A program made the position numbers and the translations under genes. Source: JANNVK01 sp031414415 (GTDB taxonomy: Bacteria; Acidobacteriota; Blastocatellia; Pyrinomonadales; Pyrinomonadaceae). Taken from it: 64,000 bases of DNA. Position 1 is the first letter of the stretch. Every line of letters starts with the position of its first letter. Below, piece after piece: positions 51,081 to 61,386 of the stretch. The stretch spans positions 1-64,000 of the forward strand of contig JANNVK010000233.1 in the NCBI GenBank assembly GCA_031414415.1, read 5' to 3'. Under the pieces are notes generated by a model. That model was not told where the DNA came from and ran no database searches. It worked only from the letters and a program-made list of their open reading frames with translations.

Positions 51081-52196
51081 TTAAATTTTCCCAACCTCAA
51101 AATAAACCTTAATCGCCTTAAAACTTCCGGCATTATTTAAAATTTCAAAAACCTTTTCAAAATTTTCCAAACCTTCGACTTTGTGCGTCAACATTCGCGA
51201 AAGCCAACCGGCATACATCGCTTCGCAAAGTGCCAAATCCTTTACACCCATTTCAAAATGTTCGCGATTTGCATTCACAGTTCCAAACATAACTTTGTTA
51301 CCTAAAACGAATTGCTGATTGATCTTGTCAGCCGGAACAGCATCAACTTTTCGCTCTCCACCAGTTACAGAAGACAAAATTAAAACGCCATTTTGATTCA
51401 AACTTTGCATTGCGTCAAAAATAATCGGCGAATAACCTGTGCATTCAAAAATCAAATCATATTCGCCATATTTTTGGACTGAATCAATGACCGAAATTTC
51501 AGCCGTGGAATCATAAGTTGCACCGATTGCTTCGCAAAGTTCGGCGTTGAGATAACCTTCGCGTGTGTCGCGACCGAAGCCGTGAACTTCATAGCCACGC
51601 ATTCGCAAAGCCATCACAGTTAACAAACCAACACTTCCGACACCTAAAACTGCCGCGGTTTTTGGTCGCCAAATCTTCAATCGTTCTTGAATATCTGACG
51701 CTTGTTTCAAACCTTTTTCGATAATTGAAAGTGGTTCGAGAAGAATTGCAATATCAACAATTGCAGGTGGAATTTTTACTAAATAATCGGCGTTTTCGGC
51801 ATAAAATTCAGCCATATAACCGTGAAGTTGCGAAATTCCGCGTTCGAAATATTCGTCATCTGTTGTAAAATCCTGCGTTCCGATTTGGTCATAAAAACTT
51901 TTTCCCGGTCGTCGAACTGAGGCAACAACAAAATCGCCGACCGCAAATTCCTTAATGTTTTCGCCAATCTCTACAATTCTCCCGAGATTCTCGTGTCCCA
52001 AAACTAAAAAATCGAAACCTTTTGGAGCAACGCCATACTCGGCATTATTAATTTCGCGATCGGTTCCGCACGCACCAACGCGGATTATTTCGACTAAAAC
52101 ACCGCGTCCGTCTTTTATATCTGAAACTTTCGGCTTGTCCATTTCAACGAGTCGGACGCTGTTTAATGTTTTTGGTGTAACTGCAATTGCTTTCAT
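51081..52196 (-). CDS. Zinc-dependent glucose 1-dehydrogenase-like enzyme
   Basis: 371-residue medium-chain dehydrogenase. GACGTDREINN (zinc and proton relay), VLGHENLGRIVEIG, VLGVGSVGLLTVMAL for NAD(P), and the C-terminal glucose-dehydrogenase block (NKVMFGTVNANREHFEMGVKDL) match archaeal and bacterial glucose dehydrogenases rather than simple alcohol dehydrogenases. It oxidises glucose or another aldose. Located next to a GH63-type glucosidase on the same strand, 27 bp apart, so released glucose could be oxidised directly. Confidence 0.85.
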   Translation of the reverse strand: MKAIAVTPKTLNSVRLVEMDKPKVSDIKDGRGVLVEIIRVGACGTDREINNAEYGVAPKGFDFLVLGHENLGRIVEIGENIKEFAVGDFVVASVRRPGKSFYDQIGTQDFTTDDEYFERGISQLHGYMAEFYAENADYLVKIPPAIVDIAILLEPLSIIEKGLKQASDIQERLKIWRPKTAAVLGVGSVGLLTVMALRMRGYEVHGFGRDTREGYLNAELCEAIGATYDSTAEISVIDSVQKYGEYDLIFECTGYSPIIFDAMQSLNQNGVLILSSVTGGERKVDAVPADKINQQFVLGNKVMFGTVNANREHFEMGVKDLALCEAMYAGWLSRMLTHKVEGLENFEKVFEILNNAGSFKAIKVYFEVGKI

Positions 52197-52223
52197 AATT
52201 TAACTTTATCAAATTCTTTATTT

Positions 52224-54878
52224 TCATTCACCGCTTTGTTGCAAAAGTTTCGCGACCAAACCTGTCCAACCGGTTTGATGGCTGGCACCTAATCCGCTGC
52301 CGTTGTCGCCGTTAAAATATTCATAAAACAGCACCAAATCTTTCCAATTTTCGTCTGATTGCATTATTTCTGAATTGCCGTTTACCGCACGAGTTCCTTC
52401 TTCGTTTTGGAGAAAAATACTTGATAAACGTCTCGATAATTCTTGCGAAACTTCCCAAAGATTTAGCATTCGCTCAGAACCTGTCGGGAATTCGACTTTG
52501 AAATCATCGCCAAAATACCAGTGAAATTTTTGTAGAGATTCAATTAACAAATAATTTATCGGAAACCAAATTGGACCTCGCCAGTTTGAATTTCCTCCAA
52601 AAAGTCCGCTTTTTGATTCAGCAGGTTCATAATCGACGCGAAATTCTTTACTTCCAACCTTAAAAATATATGGATTAAGTTTGTGCCAGCGAGATAATGC
52701 ACGAATTCCATAATCTGACAGAAACTCGCTTTCCGAAAGCATTACACGCAAAATTCTCTTTAGTTTTTCAGGACTGACAAGCGAGAGAAGTCGTCTTTTC
52801 TCAACACCTTCTGTTTCCATACAAGCAATTTTATCGGTTAAATCACTTCTATTTTTTAGAAACCAATCCATTCGTTTTTTAAATTCGGGAAGTTCTTCAA
52901 GCCAATCAGCTTCGAGAGTTTCAATTGCAAAAAGCGGAATTAGACCAACTATTGAGCGAACTTTGAGCGGAATATGATCGCCATCAGGCGTGTGCAAAAC
53001 GTCGTAATAAAATCCGTCGCGTTCGTTCCAAAGTTCGAGATTATCATCGCCAATATTATTCATCGCATCGGAAATATAGACGAAATGCTCGAAAAATTTG
53101 GACGCAACATCTTCATAAGCCTTATCAGTTTTAGCAAGTTCGAGTGCAATTGCCAACAAATTTAAGGAATACATCGCCATCCAACTTGTGCCGTCTGATT
53201 GTTCGATATAACCACCAGTCGGAAGCGGCGAACTGCGGTCAAAAACGCCGATATTATCAAGCCCGAGAAAGCCGCCTTCGAAAACATTGTTGCCTTCTGC
53301 ATCTTTGCGGTTAACCCACCAAGTAAAATTTAAAAGAAGTTTGTGGAAAACTTTTTCGAGAAAAATCGTATCGCCAATTCCATCACGTTTTTTCTCAATT
53401 TGATAAACACGCAACGCAGCCCACGCGTGAACCGGCGGATTTACATCATCAAACTTCCATTCATAAGCCGGAATTTGCCCATTTGGGTGCATATACCATT
53501 CGCGTAGCATCAAAATAAGTTGTTCCTTGGCAAATTCTGAATCAACCAAAGCCAACGGAATGCAATGAAACGCCAAATCCCAAGCGGCATACCAAGGATA
53601 TTCCCATTTATCAGGCATCGAAATCACATCGTCATTGTAGAGATGTTGCCATGTTGCGTTGCGTCCATTTTTGCGAACCTTCGGCGGTGCTGGTTGGTTG
53701 GGATCGCCTTCAAGCCATTCTTTGACAACATAATGATAATATTGTTTTGACCATAACATTCCCGCAAATGCTTGCCGCATAACGCTTTGTGCGTCCGCTG
53801 AAAGTTTCGAAGGAATAATATCAGCGTAAAATTCGTCAGCTTCAGCGAGTCGATTTTTGAAAACTGATTCGCAATCTGAAATGAACTGATCGAGAGTCGA
53901 AAAAACATTACTCTGGTTGCTCAAGCGTAAATAAACAGTTTCCGATGAGTTTCCGGCAATATTAAAAACGTAATGTGGCGATGCTTTGGTGCCAGTCTGT
54001 TTCGGGTTGACAGCTGAATGTTTGCCGTCAACTACAAAATCGGAAATTCCATCTAAAACAAATTCAGTTGGGTTTGATGAACCAAAAAGTATTTCATTAT
54101 TTGTTTCGTTTTCGGTAAAAAGAAGTTGCGATGAACCTTCACAAAAAAGTTCCCAGTTTCCTCTAAGTTCTTCATTTAATTCAATTACAGAAAGATTTTC
54201 GACCGTAATATCTTTTTGCTGAAGAATCGGTTTTACGACATCTTCATCCCAAGCCCAAGTATTTCGAAACCAAATTGTTGGCAAAATATGAAGCGGAGCA
54301 GCTTCGGTTGAGCGGTTATGAGCGGTAATTTTGATACAAATATCTTCAGCATCGGCTTTTGCGTATTCGATAATAACATCGAAATATTTGTTGTCATCAA
54401 AAATTCCGGTATCAATCAATTCAAATTCTGCTTCATCGCGACTTCGGCGAGAGTTTTCTTTGGTCAAAAGTTCGTAAGGAAATGCTTGTTGCGGATATTT
54501 ATAAAGCATTTTCATATAAGAATGAGTCGGCGTGCAATCGAGATAATAATAATATTCTTTGACATCTTCGCCATGATTTCCCTGCGGACCCGAAAGTCCA
54601 AAAAGTCGCTCTTTCAAAAAAGCATCATTTTCATTCCATAAAGCTAAACTAAAGCAAATACGTTGTTTACGATCGCAAATGCCAGCAATTCCGTCTTCAT
54701 TCCAACGATACGCACGCGAACGTGAAACTTCAAACGGCAGATAATTCCAAGCCGAACCATCAGGCGAATAATCTTCGCGAACAGTTCCCCAAGCTCGTTC
54801 GCTGAGGTAACAACCCCAACGTTTCCAGTTTTTTTCTCGAGATTTTGCCTCTAAAAGTCGCTTTTGTTCTTCGTTCAT
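52224..54878 (-). CDS. GH63-like glucosidase
   Basis: 884 residues from ATG 54878. The N-terminal part has KNWKRWGCYLSERAWGTVREDYSPDG and RSRAYRWNEDGIAGICD; the C-terminal (alpha/alpha)6 barrel has KWEYPWYAAWDLAFHCIPLA and NWRGPIWFPINYLL. These blocks define a bacterial GH63 subgroup. Members trim glucose from alpha-glucosides such as glucosylglycerate or trehalose-like compounds. There is no signal peptide, so it is cytosolic. An upstream in-frame ATG at 54932 is considered too early. Confidence 0.85.
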   Translation of the reverse strand: MNEEQKRLLEAKSREKNWKRWGCYLSERAWGTVREDYSPDGSAWNYLPFEVSRSRAYRWNEDGIAGICDRKQRICFSLALWNENDAFLKERLFGLSGPQGNHGEDVKEYYYYLDCTPTHSYMKMLYKYPQQAFPYELLTKENSRRSRDEAEFELIDTGIFDDNKYFDVIIEYAKADAEDICIKITAHNRSTEAAPLHILPTIWFRNTWAWDEDVVKPILQQKDITVENLSVIELNEELRGNWELFCEGSSQLLFTENETNNEILFGSSNPTEFVLDGISDFVVDGKHSAVNPKQTGTKASPHYVFNIAGNSSETVYLRLSNQSNVFSTLDQFISDCESVFKNRLAEADEFYADIIPSKLSADAQSVMRQAFAGMLWSKQYYHYVVKEWLEGDPNQPAPPKVRKNGRNATWQHLYNDDVISMPDKWEYPWYAAWDLAFHCIPLALVDSEFAKEQLILMLREWYMHPNGQIPAYEWKFDDVNPPVHAWAALRVYQIEKKRDGIGDTIFLEKVFHKLLLNFTWWVNRKDAEGNNVFEGGFLGLDNIGVFDRSSPLPTGGYIEQSDGTSWMAMYSLNLLAIALELAKTDKAYEDVASKFFEHFVYISDAMNNIGDDNLELWNERDGFYYDVLHTPDGDHIPLKVRSIVGLIPLFAIETLEADWLEELPEFKKRMDWFLKNRSDLTDKIACMETEGVEKRRLLSLVSPEKLKRILRVMLSESEFLSDYGIRALSRWHKLNPYIFKVGSKEFRVDYEPAESKSGLFGGNSNWRGPIWFPINYLLIESLQKFHWYFGDDFKVEFPTGSERMLNLWEVSQELSRRLSSIFLQNEEGTRAVNGNSEIMQSDENWKDLVLFYEYFNGDNGSGLGASHQTGWTGLVAKLLQQSGE

Positions 54879-55034
54879 AATTTGTATAAGAATCGCACAT
54901 TCATATATTTTTCGTCTAGCTGTCAAAAACACTAGACTTTAAGTCTAAATTTTTGATACATTTAGCTACGAACAATCCAAAAATTTAATTATTGAAATAC
55001 TTTTCATCATAGTCGCTTCTTAATTTTTCTGAAA

Positions 55035-58000
55035 ATGAATAAATTTACACTTTCTGACAATTTTATTTCTCTCAAAAGTCGCCCAAATTTAATTAGTGCG
55101 ATGCTCTCTAATATTGAAAAAAAAAGCAAAGGAAAACCTGTTAATCAAGATGAATTTAACAAGATACTCGAAGAAATACAGATACATATAGATGAAGGTC
55201 TTTCGAGTTTGGCAGAGAAAAAAATTAGCGAAGTAACAAAATATTATTCTCTAGGTTTTAGTGAAATTGCACTGCTTAATAAATTTTCTGCCTCTGCTTT
55301 GGAAATGAAAGGTAAATATTCTGAAGCCTTAGAAATCTTGCAATCATATGAAAGCGAAGAGGTTTACGGAAAATTAGACGCTCAAAACGCCTCATCACTT
55401 TTAACACATCTGGCAACTACTTATAACAATTGTGGAGATTATCCGAAAGCGATTGCGTTGCTTGATTCTGTTTTAAAAGAGATTCCTTTAAACAAATCAA
55501 GTGAGTTGCTCGGAGAAGTTTATATTGCATTTTCGCGTGTTTTTCGAAAGTTGGCTGAATACCCAATTGCCCGAGATTATGCCCATAAAGCCTTAGTAAA
55601 TTTTCGAGATGTTGGAAATTGGCGAGGAATGGCAGAGGCAAATGAGTTGCTTGGTGTTTATTATCAGCAAGAAGGATTTCTCGAAAAAGCCAGCGAACAT
55701 CTTCAACAAGCGATAAAAATTGTCGGCGACAGACGAGCTCCTTTTTTGTTAGGAAAGGCTTATTCGGAATTGTCAGGAACGTATTGGTTTTTACGACGAC
55801 CAAAAGATGGAATTGAATGTTTAGAAAAATCTATTCAGTTTTATGAGCGAACTGAGCATAAAGTTCACGCAGCTTTGGGATATAACAATCTTGGTCTAAA
55901 TTTATTACAAATTGGCGAGTGGAAAAGAGCTGAAGAAATGATTCATAAGGCTCTTGAGTTGGCGATTGAAACAAATCACGCTCACATTGCCGGTATTTTA
56001 GACACTTTAGGCGATCTTTTGCTGATGCGTGGCGAACTGCTAGATGCACAGAAAAATTTTGAGAAAGCTATAGAACTTGCCGAAGAACGAAAAGCTGAAT
56101 GGTATGTTATTCAGGCAAGTCAAAATTTGGCTCGATGTTTATTAGCTCAGGGAAATTTTAAAAAGGCAATTTTGCAAGCTGAGAAAACGATTGCAAGATG
56201 TGAAAAAGGTGGGCATAAACATTATCGAGATTTAGCAAGATTGTCGTTGGCAGAAAGTTATTTAAAAACCAATTTTCTTCAAAAATGTGAAGAACAATTA
56301 AAAATTTTTGAAGAAGATTTAGAATTGAAAGACTTTTTTGTGTTAGGTAACATCCAGAGAATTCGTGGACATTTGGCAATAATTAATCGCGAAGATGATT
56401 TGGCAATTCATCATTTTAGTAGAAGTTTAACTCTGTTTGAAACGGCGGAAGACATTTATCATAAAGCACTTGCGAACTTCGAACTTGGAAAAGTTATCGG
56501 AAAAGTTCAACCCGAAAGAGCAGAAAAGCATCTTAAAACAGCGTCTGAAATCTTCTCGAAACTTGGCATTTCAAAACTTTTTGATGATGCACAAAAAGAA
56601 TTATCAAATGTAAAACAATCAGAACCAATCGCAAAACGTCCGGCTGTTGCCAACTCACAACTGATTACATTGAGACTTGCAGAAGCGACAGCCTCACGCG
56701 AACTGCTGTTTCGTGAGTTGGTTTCTATTTTGCAACAAGAAAGTAAAGCTAAAAAGATTTCAATTATTCAGCCAAATGATGAAAACAGGCTTTCACCATT
56801 TTTAGTTGATGGTTTTACACCAGCCGAAGGAACTGAAATCGCCAATAAAATTCAGAATTTGAATGCAACTAGTAATCTTGAAAGTCTCGCTAAAGATAAT
56901 AATTTAAACGTTTTCCACCTTCGCTCGGCTAATAGTTTAACGGCTTATCTGGTTATGAATCCACGACTGAGCACAACGCTTTATGACGGAACTTCGATTC
57001 AAATGTTATTGCGGGTAGTTGAACTCGGAATGGAACTCTGTGCACTTCAAGAAAAAGAAAAATCTAAGCAAACAAATGCTGAAAAAAGCAACTTGGATAG
57101 CGAAAACACTTTGCCAGGATTTATTCACGCAAGCCCAGCGATGGCGGCATTGGTTGAAGAAATTCATAAAATCAGATCATCAGATGTGACCGTTTTGGTC
57201 ACGGGTGAAAGCGGAACCGGAAAAGAAGTTGTTTCAAATGCAATTCACAAACTTTCGCGACGAAAAGATATGGTTTTTGTGCCTTTTAACTGCACTGCTG
57301 TTCCCAAAGAACTCGCCGAAGGTCATCTTTTTGGATACAAAAAAGGTGCTTATACTGGAGCAACGCAAGATTCAATCGGTGTCATTAGAAGTGCTAATGG
57401 TGGAACTTTATTTCTTGATGAAATAGGCGATTTACCAATAGATGTTCAACCAAAACTTCTGAGATTTTTGCAAGAAGGCGAGATTCAACCACTTGGCGAG
57501 AAAAATCCGATTAAAGTTGATGTTCGGGTTATTGCTGCAACAAATGTTGGATTAGAAGAAAAAGTTGCTGAAGGAAAATTTCGTGAAGATTTGTATTATC
57601 GCTTAAATGTTATCAGATTGCGTGTGCCACCACTTCGCGAGAGACGTTCAGAAATTCCGCCATTGGTGAATTATTATGTGGAATATTACTCTGAGAAATT
57701 TAATAAAAAAGAAATAAGTGTTTCAACTCAAGCGATGGATTTATTAATGGTTTGCGAATGGAAAGGAAATGTTCGCCAACTTTGTAATGAAGTTCAGCGA
57801 TTTGTTGTGAGGGCAAATGACGGCGAACAAATTTTGCCGGAAAATATTTCGCTTGAGCTTAAAAGAAATGCTTCGCCAATAATGTTTAGCGAAACTGAGA
57901 CTCGAAATAATGGAAATTTGCAAAATAACTCATTAACGATAAACGATTTTAAAGGAACTATTGAAGAAGCAGTTTCTGAGTTAGAGAAAAGAATGATTAA

Positions 58001-58112
58001 CAAATCAATGAATCAGCATAACGGAAATATTTCGCGAGTTGCCCGCGAACTCGGGATTACTCGACGCGGTTTGTATCTAAAAATTGACCGTTATCAGCTT
58101 GAGAAAAATTAA
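55035..58112 (+). CDS. Sigma-54-dependent activator with N-terminal TPR array
   Basis: 1025 residues. Residues ~60-540 are tandem tetratricopeptide repeats (repeating A-x-x-Y-x-x-L / L-x-x-A pattern). A ~140-residue linker follows. The AAA+ domain has Walker A GESGTGKE (~723), GAYTGA (~771, Tyr for the usual Phe of the sigma-54 contact loop) and Walker B FLDEIGD (~792). A Fis-type helix-turn-helix (NISRVARELGITRRGLYLKI) ends it. It hydrolyses ATP to open sigma-54 promoters; the TPRs probably sense a partner protein rather than a small ligand. No receiver or GAF domain was seen. The last 56 bp overlap the convergent gene. Confidence 0.93.
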   Translation: MNKFTLSDNFISLKSRPNLISAMLSNIEKKSKGKPVNQDEFNKILEEIQIHIDEGLSSLAEKKISEVTKYYSLGFSEIALLNKFSASALEMKGKYSEALEILQSYESEEVYGKLDAQNASSLLTHLATTYNNCGDYPKAIALLDSVLKEIPLNKSSELLGEVYIAFSRVFRKLAEYPIARDYAHKALVNFRDVGNWRGMAEANELLGVYYQQEGFLEKASEHLQQAIKIVGDRRAPFLLGKAYSELSGTYWFLRRPKDGIECLEKSIQFYERTEHKVHAALGYNNLGLNLLQIGEWKRAEEMIHKALELAIETNHAHIAGILDTLGDLLLMRGELLDAQKNFEKAIELAEERKAEWYVIQASQNLARCLLAQGNFKKAILQAEKTIARCEKGGHKHYRDLARLSLAESYLKTNFLQKCEEQLKIFEEDLELKDFFVLGNIQRIRGHLAIINREDDLAIHHFSRSLTLFETAEDIYHKALANFELGKVIGKVQPERAEKHLKTASEIFSKLGISKLFDDAQKELSNVKQSEPIAKRPAVANSQLITLRLAEATASRELLFRELVSILQQESKAKKISIIQPNDENRLSPFLVDGFTPAEGTEIANKIQNLNATSNLESLAKDNNLNVFHLRSANSLTAYLVMNPRLSTTLYDGTSIQMLLRVVELGMELCALQEKEKSKQTNAEKSNLDSENTLPGFIHASPAMAALVEEIHKIRSSDVTVLVTGESGTGKEVVSNAIHKLSRRKDMVFVPFNCTAVPKELAEGHLFGYKKGAYTGATQDSIGVIRSANGGTLFLDEIGDLPIDVQPKLLRFLQEGEIQPLGEKNPIKVDVRVIAATNVGLEEKVAEGKFREDLYYRLNVIRLRVPPLRERRSEIPPLVNYYVEYYSEKFNKKEISVSTQAMDLLMVCEWKGNVRQLCNEVQRFVVRANDGEQILPENISLELKRNASPIMFSETETRNNGNLQNNSLTINDFKGTIEEAVSELEKRMINKSMNQHNGNISRVARELGITRRGLYLKIDRYQLEKN

Positions 58113-59607
58113 TAATTGCTAAAGAAATTCCCATTAAAATAAAGAAAACCATCGCAACTTCTCCATCGCCAAGATTATAATGAACTAGTCCGCTCGTGAA
58201 AAATCCGATTAATCCACCAAAACAACCAAATAAAATTCCTTTTTCAATTGGTTCAGTTTTTGAGCGAATTGCCGAATAAAGCAACTTAAAATATGTTGCT
58301 AAAACCATTAACCACAACAATAAAGCCGGCAAACCTCTTTCAACAGCGAGCTGCAAAGGCGTTGAATGAAAATGCCCAATTGGTAATTTTCCATCGTCAA
58401 AAAGCCGCCAATCTTTGGCATAGCGTTTAATTGAATCCATTCCAACTCCAACGGCTAAATGTCTCGGAGATTCAGTCGCCAAATTAAATCCTTCACGATA
58501 AACCGTCTGTCGCCAAGTAATTGAATTATCTTTTTCATCAAAAAAACTAACTTTTCGAGTTTGTTGCAGATAAAATAATCCGATTAAAGCAACCGGAATT
58601 GCAAAAAATGCAAATGTCAGTAAAAGTTTGCGATTGCCATTTATTAATAGAATTGAAAATGCAGAAATCACGAAAGCAAGTTGCGAGGCTCGCGTGACGG
58701 TCATCAAAAGTGCAAGCGACATCATTGCGAGACAGAAAAATAATGCAATTCTTAATTTTTTATGCTGATGGAGTTTTGAAGAAAAAATGCCGACAAAAAG
58801 TCCAAAAGTGAGTGAAATTATCAACTGCAAAACTTCGGCAAAGGTTGTGTAATGTCCGAAAAAACCAGCCGAACGCCAACGTCTGCTGTGTTTCCAAGTT
58901 TCTAATCCTAGTTTTTCAAGAGAATTTCCACTCAGCAAATCGTCTTTTTTTACAAACGCAGAAGCATAATAATCGTTGCGATAAAATTTAACTTTTGCAA
59001 CGCCTGATTTTTCAAGTTCGTTAATTAAATCATCGGGGTTTTTAAGTTTTATTCCATTGGCTTCGAGTAAAGTGTCAGCTTCTAAAAGTGTCGCTTTAGC
59101 TAGCGGACTTTTATTTGAAATACCATAAATTTCAACACCGCGACCAAAAATTCTTTCAATTGGTGTCAACAAAACCACAACCATACAAGAAGCGATTAGC
59201 GAAAACACCAGAAACTTTAAGGCTTTTGTTGTGTGTAAGTTGTTGATAACAAAGATAAAAATTAAAAATAACGAAGCACTGCGAAGTTTGTCGATTGAAA
59301 TATCAGGTGCGTAAGAAGTAAAAGCTGAAAGAACTGTCCAGGCAAATAAGCCGAAAAGTAAAATTTCTAATTTTGAGAAATATTTAAAAAAAGGCTTTGG
59401 TTTATTACTAAATTTTCTAATAAAAAACGAAATTACCCAACATAGCATTCCGCACAACCACGAAGTTTGCGTCGCAGCAATCGAGTGCGGCGAAGAAATT
59501 ATAGTCAAAAATAAAAAAACAAAAGTTAATCTTTCAAACCAATTTAAAAAGGTACTTTCGTTTTCGATTTTGGCTAATTCGTCAATTTTTTTTAAAATTT
59601 GTTGCAA
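58057..59607 (-). CDS. O-antigen ligase/polymerase-like protein with a PDZ-like loop
   Basis: 516 residues, ~12 hydrophobic helices, with the Wzy_C region around YAKDWRLFDDGKLPIGHFHSTPLQLAVERGLPALLLW. Between helices, at residues ~160-215, a soluble insert reads SPLAKATLLEADTLLEANGIK and KNPDDLINELEKSGVAKVKFYRND, which follows the PDZ pattern SPA-x-x-A-G-L-x-x-G-D-x-I-x-x-x-N-G-x-x-V. This would be an unusual insert. It is the third gene of the cdaA-cdaR unit (14 bp gap) and may belong to the surface-polysaccharide pathway. Confidence 0.8.
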   Translation of the reverse strand: MQQILKKIDELAKIENESTFLNWFERLTFVFLFLTIISSPHSIAATQTSWLCGMLCWVISFFIRKFSNKPKPFFKYFSKLEILLFGLFAWTVLSAFTSYAPDISIDKLRSASLFLIFIFVINNLHTTKALKFLVFSLIASCMVVVLLTPIERIFGRGVEIYGISNKSPLAKATLLEADTLLEANGIKLKNPDDLINELEKSGVAKVKFYRNDYYASAFVKKDDLLSGNSLEKLGLETWKHSRRWRSAGFFGHYTTFAEVLQLIISLTFGLFVGIFSSKLHQHKKLRIALFFCLAMMSLALLMTVTRASQLAFVISAFSILLINGNRKLLLTFAFFAIPVALIGLFYLQQTRKVSFFDEKDNSITWRQTVYREGFNLATESPRHLAVGVGMDSIKRYAKDWRLFDDGKLPIGHFHSTPLQLAVERGLPALLLWLMVLATYFKLLYSAIRSKTEPIEKGILFGCFGGLIGFFTSGLVHYNLGDGEVAMVFFILMGISLAIINFSQADNGQFLDTNRVE

Positions 59608-59621
59608 AATAGTGGAGTTAA

Positions 59622-60539
59622 CTAGTTTAATTTTGAACTTTTTACTTCAACGCTTTCCGCCAAAGAATCAGGAAGTTTAATTTTTACAGATAATTTGCCG
59701 TCAATGCCTTTTTCAAGAGAAATTCGTAAATCTTCAATTTTGACAGAATCTAAATCTGAACGATTTCCGAGCAATATAAAACTTATTGATTTCTCGTCAA
59801 TTTGGGTAGAAAATACTTTTTCAATCCGTTTTTCGCCAATCAATAAACTTACATCAAAAATAGTATCAATAAAGGTAAGTTTAGTGTCAGCAATGTTTAG
59901 CCCAATTTGTTTTTCTGTAAAACTCTCTTTTTTATCAGAAATATTAATTTTTTCGGTTGAAATTGAATCAAGCGATTTTACAATGCTTTCCGGTCCACGA
60001 AGGCGAACTTTACTCGGCGTTATTGTTTTTTGATAAATTTCAAAACCATCGGCTAGACTTCCTTCAAAAACAGCTTTTACGTCAACTTCTCTCTCGACAA
60101 CTTTTTCTAAAACTATCGCAATTTTATTCGGCTGAATTTCTTCAAGACGAATGCCACTCGGAAGTTCAAGACCAACTGTTTCAGCGGTTAATTCTAAAAT
60201 TCGATCTCCTGAAAGTGTATCGCCAAGATCGACCGAAACAATTAAATCGTCTTTTGTCAGGCGATCAATTTTTTGCTTATCACCGGTCACGGTTATTTCG
60301 ACTTCCTTGATTGGCTCGTTGCTAATCTGCATTTCATTTGCTACCAACAGATTAAGATGAACATTTTGAATGCGTCGCGTTACGGTTTTTCCAGAAACTC
60401 CAAACCAAAGTGCAATCGTAATCGCGAGAGCAATTAATTTTGTTCCCCAATCACGCAAAAAAATTCTCTCAACGAGCGAAAACCAAAACGCCCGTTTTTG
60501 TTTTTTTTCAACAAATTTTTCTTCGGAAATTGATGCCAT
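59622..60539 (-). CDS. cdaR: CdaR-like regulator with YbbR domains
   Basis: 305 residues from ATG 60539, which starts 1 bp after the cdaA stop. One transmembrane helix (WGTKLIALAITIALWFGV) and then two or three YbbR repeats (VEITVTGDKQKIDRLTKDDLIVSVDLGD; VKAVFEGSLADGFEIYQKTITPSKVRLRGP) outside the membrane. CdaR binds and regulates the diadenylate cyclase CdaA. Confidence 0.93.
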   Translation of the reverse strand: MASISEEKFVEKKQKRAFWFSLVERIFLRDWGTKLIALAITIALWFGVSGKTVTRRIQNVHLNLLVANEMQISNEPIKEVEITVTGDKQKIDRLTKDDLIVSVDLGDTLSGDRILELTAETVGLELPSGIRLEEIQPNKIAIVLEKVVEREVDVKAVFEGSLADGFEIYQKTITPSKVRLRGPESIVKSLDSISTEKINISDKKESFTEKQIGLNIADTKLTFIDTIFDVSLLIGEKRIEKVFSTQIDEKSISFILLGNRSDLDSVKIEDLRISLEKGIDGKLSVKIKLPDSLAESVEVKSSKLN

Positions 60540-60540
60540 T

Positions 60541-61386
60541 TTAGGTAACTGTAATCTCGCTTTCTGCCTCAGGCATAGTTTTAGTAGGCTCGCGTTTTGT
60601 TTCAACCAATGGAATTTCAAAGGCATTTAAAAGCAAACGACGGAGCGAAACTGTGTCTAAATTTCTTTTTAAGTTGCCGTTTTCAGCAAATGAAATTAAG
60701 CCGGTTTCTTCGGAAACGACAATCGCAATTGCGTCTGAACCTTCTGTGAGTCCGATTGCCGCACGATGTCGCGTTCCTAGTTCGCGTGAAATACTCGGAT
60801 TTTTTGTTAAAGGTAAAAAGCAAGAAGCGGCGGCAATTCTTTCTCGCTGAATAATCACTGCACCGTCGTGGAGCGGAGCGGCTGTATTAAAAATCGTCAC
60901 GAGTAAATCATAACTTAATGCTGCATCGAGCTGAACGCCGGAATTTATTATATTTCGCAACCCAACATTTCTTTCAACGACAATCAAAGCTCCGGTTTTA
61001 TCTGACGCTAAGGTTGTTGCGGCAAGCACAACTTCGTCATAAATTGTTTCGCCAAGCTGACCTCTTTGCCGTCGAAAAATCGGCATTCTCAAGCGATTTC
61101 CAAAATAAATCAAAGCCTGTCGTATTTCAGATTGAAACAAAACGATAATCGCAACTCCAATATAAAGAACCGCATAACGCAAAACAAATTCGAGCGTCGC
61201 TAATTCTTGTGCAACCGAAAGCCAATAAAGCAAACCAAGTGCAGCCATTCCAAATGCGGTCGGCAATGCTCGTGTGCCACGTAAAAGTTTTAGCAAAACA
61301 TAAACGAGAACAAAAACCAACGCAATGTCTAAAACGATGCGAACGGTTGCAAGTGCCGGAATATATTGGTCAAAAGGCATTTTCAC
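60541..61386 (-). CDS. cdaA: Diadenylate cyclase CdaA
   Basis: 281 residues. Three N-terminal membrane helices, then the DAC domain with LHDGAVIIQRERIAAASC (DGA) and GTRHRAAIGLTE (RHR), the two catalytic motifs that join two ATP into cyclic di-AMP. In many bacteria it controls osmolyte and potassium balance and wall growth. Followed by cdaR and the O-antigen-ligase-like gene. Confidence 0.96.
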   Translation of the reverse strand: MKMPFDQYIPALATVRIVLDIALVFVLVYVLLKLLRGTRALPTAFGMAALGLLYWLSVAQELATLEFVLRYAVLYIGVAIIVLFQSEIRQALIYFGNRLRMPIFRRQRGQLGETIYDEVVLAATTLASDKTGALIVVERNVGLRNIINSGVQLDAALSYDLLVTIFNTAAPLHDGAVIIQRERIAAASCFLPLTKNPSISRELGTRHRAAIGLTEGSDAIAIVVSEETGLISFAENGNLKRNLDTVSLRRLLLNAFEIPLVETKREPTKTMPEAESEITVT

